Below, piece after piece: positions 56,424 through 64,000 of a DNA stretch of 64,000 nucleotides. The number at the start of each line of letters is the position of its first letter. Positions within the stretch are counted from its first letter, which is position 1. The position numbers and the translations under genes were made by a program. The stretch spans positions 368,435 to 432,434 of the forward strand of contig CAJNOI010000012.1 of assembly GCA_905250115.1 (NCBI GenBank). Direction: 5' to 3'. A model generated the notes under the pieces. That model ran no database searches. It saw nothing but the letters and a program-made list of their open reading frames with translations, and was not told where the DNA came from. The DNA is from Adineta steineri. Lineage: Eukaryota > Rotifera > Eurotatoria > Adinetida > Adinetidae.

Positions 56424-58287
56424 ATGCAGAATTCTAAAATACGTGTAACACGAATCAAATCAAAACGATGTACTATTCATCGAAATCAGTCTAACCATGT
56501 AAGTAAATTCGGATCAAATCTAAGACAAACATAATAGTTTGTTCTTTGATTACAATTATATCTTGTCAATGTTTAAAGTAGTGTATGAGACTTATGTTCC
56601 TAAATAATATAGTATAAAAAATATTGTTAATTGACTATAGCTTGTAGAAATAGTACTATATTGAACCATTCTGATTTTCATAATTTTAACAGGCAGGAAT
56701 AACGACTGGCTTGTGTGAGTCGTTTCATTCTAAACAAGCAATATATGAGCAAGACTTAACAAGTAAACAAATGGACTCGATACCTTTGAAAATGGCTGTT
56801 TCTTCTTCAACAGTTTCTGCACTAAAAAACAAAATGATGAGAAAAACAGCAACCGTACCAATGGCGCCCATTCTGGAACAAAGACCAAAGTCGAGCACCA
56901 TCAACCCACATCATCAAGCTATGAATGACAGTTTTGCTCCGAGCAGTGTTTTTGTCAAAGATATAGGAATGCAAAATTACATCAATCTTGCAAAAGATTC
57001 ACCGAAATTCTCACCACGTTTCAAGACACAATTGTCGACTTTACCAAAGTCCAAACTAATCCAGGTAATGTATTACTTATTTCTGCCTATATCGAATATT
57101 TTTCTTCGTAGGATAAAATATCTACCAAATCAGTTTTACAGTGTGCAAATCTATCTCAAATTCGACTATAAAAACTTGACGGTATATACACTCATGACTG
57201 TTTTTCTATTGTAGAAGGTGGCACCTGCAAATAGTAGCGACGAAGACAGTGATATAGTACCGTCAACATCACAATTTCCGGTACAGAATAACTTTCATAC
57301 AACAAGAAAAATACCACTAAAAATCTTCTCTTTGCCCAAAATTGACAAAACCAGTCGAAGAGTACGATATTCTGTCCCAGATGACTATGAGCAACCAAAC
57401 AGCAATCGACGACGTCGTTCAAAATTATTCGGTAGATGTTGTTCTTTTTGGTCACCTTGTTGTTGTTTGACAACAAGTCTTCTTTTGGCATTGCTTCTTG
57501 CTGGTTCTGCAACATTAATTGTAATACTAATGACAATGAATCAAAAATCCACTGTTACAATAAGTATGGTGATCTGTTTTTGTTGAAGTTTGCTTCTTAC
57601 TATTTATAGTATGTTTTAGCGACAATAATATTAACAACGACTACTAACACAACTAACCAAACCTCTACGACTACCAGTACAACTAATCAAACGTCTGCGA
57701 CTGCCAGTACAACTAACCAAACGTCTGCGACTGCCAGTACCACTAGTCAAACGTCTACAACCCTGATCACAACGACAACCATAACTTCCATTAATACGAC
57801 TTCAATCAGTACTACGACTATTACACGCAACATTTGCACTGGTAGCTTAACCTATGTATCACAACTTCTTTATTTGGATTTAACCTCAAATCTTACTTGG
57901 ACGATGTATTCGTTCAATTACACGGCACCCAACATTACCTCGGCTAAACTTATGTTCGCACTGCGCGATGATCCAGACTATCTGTATTTAGATGATGTTT
58001 CCGTAACTAACAGTTCAGGAATTCAGCTCTTATCAAACGGTGGTTTCGAATTGGATACTCTTTCAGGGTGGACGTATTGTAATCCTAGCAATGCTCCTTC
58101 TTCTGGTGCCATTAGCTTAGGAAATTCTCATAGTGGTTCCTATTCTTATATGGATGGATCAGTAGGTTCCAGCGACTATTTGAGTCAAACATTTGCCGTT
58201 GTGCCGAACAATATCTATTCTATCACATTTTGGCTTTCTTCAAGTTCCACCAGTTCAACTTTTGCTCTCGTTACCATTGGCGCTTAA
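56424..58287 (+). CDS. Type II membrane protein with Thr-rich stalk and CBM-like ectodomain (4 exons)
   Basis: Exons 56424-56498, 56693-57064, 57215-57563 and 57620-58287 join in frame (487 residues). A long cytoplasmic region is basic and Ser/Pro-rich (FVKDIGMQNYINLAKDSP, DKTSRRVRYSVPDDYEQP). A Cys cluster (RCCSFWSPCCC), likely palmitoylated, precedes the membrane segment LLLALLLAGSATLIVILM. Outside there is a mucin-like stalk of Thr/Ser with a 10-residue repeat TTNQTSATAS in three copies, then a beta-sandwich: YLYLDDVSVTNSSG, LLSNGGFELDTLSGW and SYMDGSVGSSDYLSQTFAV. The NGGFE...W and LDDVSV pattern fits carbohydrate-binding/galactose-binding-like modules, repeated about once and a half. It would present a glycan-binding domain at the surface. 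Ligand and partners are not visible. Confidence 0.85.
57649..57757 (+). repeat. 30-bp tandem repeat coding for the Thr-rich stalk
   Basis: Three and a half in-frame units of ACAACTAACCAAACGTCTGC plus GACTGCCAGT, encoding TTNQTSATAS. Confidence 0.9.
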
Positions 58288-58464
58288 CCAAACTTTCAAA
58301 ACGGCTAATCTACCCTGTACGAGAGAAGAACTGTAGAGTATCGAATCAGTTATAAACTGGACAATTAATAGCAAACAGTGACGCTTAGTTTTTATCTTTC
58401 TTTAGAAAACTTATTGCATATTTATACTATTACGTTTATCACTATTAGATAGTGATCAATAACA
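58288..58464. other. Short intergenic region
   Basis: 3' flank of the membrane protein gene. Nothing further. Confidence 0.3.
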
Positions 58465-58513
58465 GAGGTGTGGGTGTAGATAGTTAAAGATAGGAGACAC
58501 ATATATCCGCCAT
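58465..58513. repeat. Telomere-like hairpin, copy 23 (degenerate)
   Basis: CAGAGGTGTGGGTGTAGAT on the left; the right side (ACACATATATCCGCCATC) is eroded. Confidence 0.6.
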
Positions 58514-59192
58514 CAAAGACAATTTCGAGAAGCAAATAACATTTAGCACTCTGATAGAAAAATAATCCACGATTTGTACGATCACACAAATATTCTTGCA
58601 GTGGAATGAAAAAAAACGTCGTAGTATTTTAATAAAAGCATGTCTACAAATATTTCATAATAAATGTTTTCTAGTCTAACAAACTCATGATTTTTATTAC
58701 AATAATACGACGTGCCAGCAGTTATCACTACTCACTCTCTGTAGGAAGGTAAATAGATCTCATATCAATTTTACTATTGCTTTTATTGCATTCTCATATA
58801 TAAATCTGACATTTCGAGTTGTTGACGTATGTGTTATTATGGGTATGGTTTTGATTTTTTTAATAAGCATGAACATTTATTACTTTTTCTCCTCATATTT
58901 ATCAACAGAGAGAAATAGAGTTTGAGATACATCTATTGGTGATTTAAAATAACATAGGCTTGAAGAACAGGTAAGTAACAGAATAATCTACTAATGACGT
59001 ACACTAAATAGTATTATTTATATTTATACTTGAAAACATAGTTAGAATAAAACAGAACAAAATAAACTAAGGAGACTACTCTTTATCAAATGTATGATTA
59101 GTTTTTCTTAATAAAGAATCGAATCATAATTATCATTGATATTTATATTTAGTTGAACAAATATAAATCTGAAGACTAAAATTTATTTCAAA
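58514..59192. other. AT-rich intergenic region
   Basis: Upstream of the gene at 59193; nothing supported. Confidence 0.4.
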
Positions 59193-60369
59193 ATGGGTAG
59201 CTGTCAATCATCATTGTCTCGAATAGAAAGAGACGCATATGAAGATATTATCAACAGTATTCCTATCCATTGCCAACAAGAAATTATTAAATTACCAAAA
59301 AGAAAATTTTTTAATATCTATAAATTTCATTTAATAGCTAAATATTATCTTCAACAAAAAGAATATCAAATGGCACTTTTAAACGAATGTCTAGCAATTC
59401 AGAATTTAGAACTTCTGTTATCCAATCATAAAGATCACATGATTTTTGCACCAATGCACAACTTACTTTCATTATGTTTCTTGGAAACGATGAACATGCA
59501 ACTGGCCATTCTAGAAGGATTAATAACCTTGAAGATAATACTGAAACATATGGCAACAGATTACCTAGAAATAGGTTTACAATATTTTCGAGTAGCTGTT
59601 TTCTGTCTATTGGGAAGACAATTCAAATCAGCTGAACGATATTTCATAAAATCTATTGAAATAGCACAACTTGGCGATGGATTGCGACTAGATTTCATTC
59701 AAAAAATAGAAGTACTTCTTCAAACGACAAGGTAAAGAAATCTATGAACGAAAAGATAACTAGCTTTTGATTCTATTATATATTCCTTGAGTAGAACGTA
59801 TGTGATATTAGTTAAACATTTTCATTTAGTTCACTTTTCTTTTGTTTAATAGAGCACAAATTAGTGGTTCACCATTACGAATTATACCAATTAACTATGA
59901 GTCAGGTCTTGATGAGAATCGAGAAGATCTTATACGTCGTGCAACGAATGAAATGAGTGTCATCGCTAATCAATTTGGAACGTTTCAAATTAATGAGACT
60001 GAATTGAAGCGTTTACCTGATAAACAAACGGAATTACTAATTAATGACAACATTGTAAATGATATTTTGAATAGTTTAATAACTTTTCTAAAAGAAAATG
60101 ACCCGTTGAATAAATTAGGAATAAAAGGTAGTGGAATCTGTTTTGTCGCAGCATATTTCAAAAGTATACAAATGGAAACAAGTTCATTGTCAATTCCAAT
60201 TATCGAAGCTGGATTAACAATAATTATTAATCAAATCAATGATGACGATCGATTTAGACCATTGAAACAATTACCATTTACGATTTCCTATATTGATGAT
60301 GATCAATCGAATATAGCAGGCGTGCGTGTGTTTCAAATCAAAGGAATTATAACATCTAACAAACAATAG
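59193..60369 (+). CDS. Putatively myristoylated/palmitoylated protein, family not recognised (2 exons)
   Basis: Exons 59193-59731 and 59853-60369 join in frame (351 residues). The start MGSCQSSLSR fits dual N-myristoylation (Gly2, Ser6) and palmitoylation (Cys4), so the protein is likely anchored to the inner side of a membrane. The first half is helical with TPR-like spacing (KYYLQQKEYQMALLNECLAI, LGRQFKSAERYFIKSIEIA). The second half is mixed alpha/beta (LRIIPINYESGL, GIKGSGICFVAAYF, FTISYIDDDQ) without a known signature. The stop TAG at 60367 coincides with a GTAAGT donor and an open stretch follows 60437 (KEINFGDLFTFQ), so a third exon may exist but the join gives an immediate stop. Function unknown. 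Confidence 0.72.
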
Positions 60370-60799
60370 TAAGTCTTTTTTTGGATTTTATCATCGAAAA
60401 TAAATAATTACTTTTTTTGTAATTTGCTTCATAGAAAAGAAATAAATTTTGGAGATTTATTCACCTTTCAAAGAAGCAACGTTTAATTGATATGTACATC
60501 CAAAGATGAATAATAGTTTTTTTCAAAATTCAATCTTTAGTTGAGTAAAGCTCGCTATTGTGTTTGCACTTTGAAAAAAATTATAAAATGTTTCAAAATG
60601 TGATTGTAAATAAACGATGTATCTATTTAATGTACGTACAGAAGACAATTGACTATTACTTAAAATCTGGAGAATATCCCACTTTACAACAGTTACAATA
60701 GAAAAAGCCAGGGAACTAACGAAATTTTGTTTTATTGTACGAACACTTAAATAAATTAATATATATACCTATATCGTTCAAACCGATCAAAACTCGTCG
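60370..60799. other. Intergenic region
   Basis: It contains a possible extra exon stretch (60437-60486) for the preceding gene; otherwise nothing supported. Confidence 0.35.
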
Positions 60800-60856
60800 G
60801 TTAAGTGTGAGTGGATGTGAGCACAACGCCTCTTAACCTTCACTCACACCATCAAG
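60800..60856. repeat. Telomere-like hairpin, copy 24
   Basis: GTTAAGTGTGAGTGGATGTG and CTTCACTCACACCATCAAGA. Left boundary of the first arrestin duplication unit. Confidence 0.8.
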
Positions 60857-61076
60857 ATGTGTTTTCATGCGTTTTTTTTCAAAGTAAAGTTTGACTAGAT
60901 AAACAAAATTGAATGAAAATGACAACCGAAATTAGTTCACCTTTTTGTGTGTTCTTTATCTTTCGCAACCGTTTGGTAGTTGATAGAAAAATATCGACAT
61001 TTGCCACTTTTCTTTGAATGTCAGTGAGTGAGAATAAATAACAAGTTACTTTTCATTTCTTTAACTGTATTTCACT

Positions 61077-62057
61077 ATGAGTTGTGCAATGCAGGGTGTT
61101 CTTCAACAATATTTGTTTCTCACGCTAATGTTCTTAAGCTTCAGTAGCTTTATATCTTCTGAATTCGATATCAAATGTAAATTTGCTGGAAAACAGAATA
61201 CTCCGTTTTGGGCTGGCGACATTATCGCTGGTACGGTCGAATATGCGCATAGTAAATATCCGGAATGGAATATAACAAATATCAGGGCTGTACTGTTTGG
61301 CATGGTTTCATATAAAGCGAGGTTTTTTGAAAAGAGATCACGTCACAGCTATGAATTCTTACGTGAACGACTCATCTTACGATCAGCCAATGGTTCAAAA
61401 GATCTTCTTCCAGCATTTCACAACTACAGTTGGCCGTTTAGTTTCCGTCTTGATAAATCTTTACCACCTACGGTTCAAAAGATTCATTCCAAAAGCGCAA
61501 ATGTTTATTACTACATTATGTTTCTGTTTGAACGACCCGAGTGGTATAGAAAGGATCTTGACAAAACTTGCTCTGTTAATATTCAACATTTGTCGTCGTT
61601 GACAAATGCAAAGCAAGTTGAAGAACGAAAAAAGAATGAAAAAGGTACTCACCTTCATGTTATTCTTCATAAAAATATAGTCGTTGCTGGAAAAACCTTC
61701 TCATTTACGGTTAACCTGCAAAACTGGAAGAAAGCACTCATACATCGCTTATCCGCTACTCTGTTACAGACAGTAACAGGAGGTCGCATCACAAAAACAA
61801 ATGACGTTTTACATAAGCAGACTCTTGAGGGAATGCATTCATTTCAAAATGAAACTTTTCATCAACAGTTCGAATTACCTGTACCTCTCAATGCTGCATC
61901 CACATGGGCTGCGAATTCTTCTTTCGGGTTTTTTAAAGGCAAACCACTTGCCGTGAGCCATAAACTTCAAGTCGAAGCTCATATTCGTGGTTTCTACACC
62001 AATATTTGTCTGAAGATTCCGCTGACCATTATCTATACAAACGAAACACAAAACTGA
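61077..62057 (+). CDS. Arrestin-fold protein with N-terminal signal sequence, copy 1
   Basis: Single exon, 326 residues from the first ATG; the in-frame ATG at 61089 is also conserved in the sister copy and may be the true start (322 residues). Residues 6-30 are strongly hydrophobic (VLQQYLFLTLMFLSFSSFIS), a signal peptide or anchor. The arrestin N-domain begins with FDIKCKFAGKQNTPFWAGD and GTVEY, the F/W-x-G-D-x-I-x-G-x-V pattern of alpha-arrestins, then SWPFSFRLDKSLPPTVQ (the pattern P-F-x-F-x-L-P-x-x-LPPS/T), and the C-domain opens HVILHKNIVVAGKTFSFTV. It ends with IPLTIIYTNETQN, without PPxY motifs. Alpha-arrestins are normally cytosolic adaptors; a signal sequence plus N-glycosylation sequons (NYS, NET, NSS) suggests a luminal or secreted version. 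That relocation is inference. Confidence 0.78.
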   Translation: MSCAMQGVLQQYLFLTLMFLSFSSFISSEFDIKCKFAGKQNTPFWAGDIIAGTVEYAHSKYPEWNITNIRAVLFGMVSYKARFFEKRSRHSYEFLRERLILRSANGSKDLLPAFHNYSWPFSFRLDKSLPPTVQKIHSKSANVYYYIMFLFERPEWYRKDLDKTCSVNIQHLSSLTNAKQVEERKKNEKGTHLHVILHKNIVVAGKTFSFTVNLQNWKKALIHRLSATLLQTVTGGRITKTNDVLHKQTLEGMHSFQNETFHQQFELPVPLNAASTWAANSSFGFFKGKPLAVSHKLQVEAHIRGFYTNICLKIPLTIIYTNETQN

Positions 62058-62202
62058 TCAAATACTGTCATCACTATACAAACTAAGGATATTTCTTCGC
62101 GAATGACTTCTGTTTTTCTTGATTATATCTAAATCAATATGTTTCTATGAAGTTCTATTCAATAAATGAAAGTTAAACCTTGATGGTGTCTGTAGGTTTC
62201 TT

Positions 62203-62258
62203 CTGAGGGTGTGGGTGAGGGTGTGATTGTTCACTCTGTCTACTCCATCCACACCCTA
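62203..62258. repeat. Telomere-like hairpin, copy 25
   Basis: CTGAGGGTGTGGGTGAGGGT and TACTCCATCCACACCCTA. It lies between the two arrestin genes. Confidence 0.85.
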
Positions 62259-62511
62259 TATGTGCACATGCAAATTATTGTGTGTTTACACGCCTTTCTT
62301 TTCAAAATAAACTTTGACTATGCAAATAAAATTGAATGAAAATGGCAACCCAAATTAGTTCACATTTTTGTGTGATCTTTATCTTTCGCAACCTTTTGGT
62401 AGTTGATAGAAAAATATCGACATTTGCCACTTTTCTTTTAATGTCAGTAAGTGAGAATAAATAACAAATCATTTTTGATTTCTTCATTTGTATTTCATTA
62501 TACGTTGTGCA

Positions 62512-63480
62512 ATGCAGAGTGTTATTCAACAATATTTGTTTCTTACATCGATGTTTTTAAGCTCAAATAGCTTTTATTTTCCGACATTCGATGCCAAATG
62601 TAAATTTGCTGGACAACAGCATACCACATTTTGGGCTGGTGGTACCGTTGCTGGCACGGTCGAATATACTGATAGTGAACATACGGAATGGAATATAACG
62701 CATATCACCGCTGAACTGCACGGTCGAATTGAATTCAAAACGAACGTTTGGGAGAAGAGAAAACGTCGCGGCTACACTTTCTCAGACAAACGATTCATAT
62801 TCCGGTCAGCCATTGATTCAAAAGATTTTCTTTCAACAAGCGGTAACTACAGTTGGCCGTTCAGGTTTCGTCGTAGCAAATTCTTACCACCTACGATCAA
62901 ACAGACTCATTCCAAAAGCGCAGAACTTATGTACTATATTGCTTTGATATTTGAACGACCCGGCTGGTATAGAGCGAACATTCGTAAACAGTGCTACATT
63001 GATATTCAACATTTGTCGTCGTTAAAGAATGCAAAAAAAGTTGAAGAACAAAAAGCAAATCGAAAAGGTGTTCATCTTCATGTTATTCTTTATAAAAACA
63101 TAGTCGCTGTTGGAAAAAACATTTCATTGGAAGTTAACCTGCGTAATCCAAAGAAAAAACTCATACGTCGTATAATCGCCACTTTGTTCCAGATAGTATC
63201 AGGAGGTTGCATCAGAAAAGAACGTGCAGTTCTAAATTAGCAGAATCTCAAAGGAATTGACTCATTTCGAGGTGAAACGTTTCATCAACAGTTGGAATTA
63301 CCTGTACCTCTCAAAGCTGCATCTACATGGGCTGCAGACTCTTCTAATGGGTTTTTAAAGTGCAGACCGTTGGTCGTGAGTCATAAACTTCAAGTCGAAG
63401 CCGACATTCGTGGCTTCTATACCAATATTCGCCTGGAACTTCCGCTAACCATTATCTACACGAATGAAACACAAAACTGA
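62512..63480 (+). pseudogene. Arrestin-fold protein with signal sequence, copy 2 (nonsense)
   Basis: Tandem paralogue of the gene at 61077, about 60% identical in protein by eye and with homologous upstream sequence. The first ATG of copy 1 is lost (ACG), leaving the ATG at 62512. Signal sequence, FDAKCKFAGQQHTTFWAGG, SWPFRFRRSKFLPPTIK and HVILYKNIVAVGKNISLEV are all kept. The frame meets TAG at 63238-63240, where copy 1 has AAG (VLHKQ versus VLN-stop-Q); beyond it the same frame is open for 80 codons to the homologous end TIIYTNETQN. One substitution thus disables the C-terminal third. Either a young pseudogene, a truncated one-domain protein, or readthrough. No other damage is seen, which argues for recent loss. 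Confidence 0.8.
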
Positions 63481-63500
63481 CCAAATACTATCGTCACGAA

Positions 63501-63518
63501 TGAGGGGTGGGTGTGGCT
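63501..63518. repeat. Telomere-like repeat, copy 26 (left arm only)
   Basis: TGAGGGGTGGGTGTGGCTTC begins 21 bp past the stop of arrestin copy 2. No right arm is visible. Confidence 0.65.
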
Positions 63519-64000
63519 TCAAGAAAAGACACAGTTACTGTGTGTATCGTAGTGCTTTAAATGATGTTTGATAATATTTTAGTATAGATAAGAGAAATAT
63601 TTTCAGATCAATATCACTTGAATTATGAATACGATCACTGCCTATAATTATCAATGAAGATACAACAGAGGATGAAGATAAATGATTTATAATCACACAC
63701 GAAGGAATATTCATTTTTTTTATATTATGATTGAGTATAGTTTGCCAGTTATGGGACAATTAGATTTGTTTTTCTATATTTCAAATGATGACTTTTATTT
63801 GACTAAAAAAATAAATCGGGTGGAAAATATTCCTCGATAAATTGAAAAAGAATTAATAATACAAAAGTAACTTTTGCAATCGAATGCACATGATATTTTC
63901 CAATAGGTAGAAATTAAATTTATTCTAAACTCACATCCATCTCGATCATTTACCGTTTATCGATGGTAAGGATAAGTAATGTCATTATTTTGATGGATTT
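63519..64000. other. Window edge, uncertain coding on the minus strand
   Basis: A minus-strand open stretch at 63535-63759 (with CVIINHLSSSSVVSSLIIIG) has no ATG at its proper start and could be the last exon of a gene beyond the window. I do not recognise it. Confidence 0.3.

Noticed and set aside
8558-63518. CRISPR array or tandem repeat array
   Set aside because: The TGTGGG-type hairpins are widely spaced with unrelated sequence between them and lie among intron-containing eukaryotic genes; no repeat-spacer regularity exists.

Overview
This window is a nuclear segment of a small-genome metazoan, most probably a bdelloid rotifer (Rotaria/Adineta type; the genus cannot be told from here). 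The reasons are: AT-rich sequence; compact multi-exon genes with GT-AG introns of about 45-120 bp; and the mix of families, namely secreted and membrane NHL-repeat proteins, ADP-ribosyltransferase (ART)-TPR proteins, fast-evolving F-box/LRR-like genes, many small rhodopsin-like GPCRs, AADAC-type hydrolases and fragments of hAT and mariner transposons. Housekeeping genes (WASH complex subunit, ER metallopeptidase, dynamin-like GTPase, HECT ligase fragment) sit among them.

Layout. 0-8 kb: a secreted NHL protein (26-1802), an inverted pair of CCGGA-rich arrays running into a broken F-box gene (3592-5385), an F-box relic, and a secreted PI-PLC-X-like enzyme (6876-8039). 8-18 kb: a hAT fragment, a small Gly/His/Tyr-rich ORF, a three-exon WASH1 homologue with duplicated WH2 motifs, a tRNA-Leu(UAG) lying between two copies of a 330-bp segment, and a joined ART-TPR/NHL pseudogene. 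18-28 kb: an ERMP1/M28 peptidase with one frameshift, an ART-TPR protein with a degraded ART site, a dynamin/Mx-like GTPase and a dual-specificity phosphatase. 29-36 kb: an ART-like protein, a five-exon Ly6/uPAR-like secreted protein assembled exon by exon, a frameshifted F-box gene and a 5'-truncated HECT domain. 36-50 kb: two orphan GPCRs, two tandem AADAC-type hydrolase genes (one dead, one intact) around a mariner remnant, and a second ART/PARP-like protein. 50-64 kb: a type II membrane NHL protein, a PL14-like polysaccharide lyase with signal peptide, a mucin-stalk membrane lectin-like protein, a putatively myristoylated protein of unknown function, and a tandem pair of arrestin-fold genes with N-terminal signal sequences.

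The most striking signal is not a gene. About 26 short inverted repeats of one family (arms near TTGAGGGTGTGGGTGTGGG and its complement, loop 20-50 nt) are scattered about every 2.5 kb. The core resembles the bdelloid telomere unit TGTGGG as I recall it. Several copies lie exactly at the edges of truncated genes, duplicated segments and gene fragments: HECT at 35.1-36.0 kb, the ART start at 14.65 kb, the hydrolase start at 43.5 kb, the mariner fragment at 45.3 kb and the arrestin tandem at 60.8-63.5 kb. One sits inside an intron. I read them as marks of break repair or as a hairpin mobile family. This is inference that the positions support.
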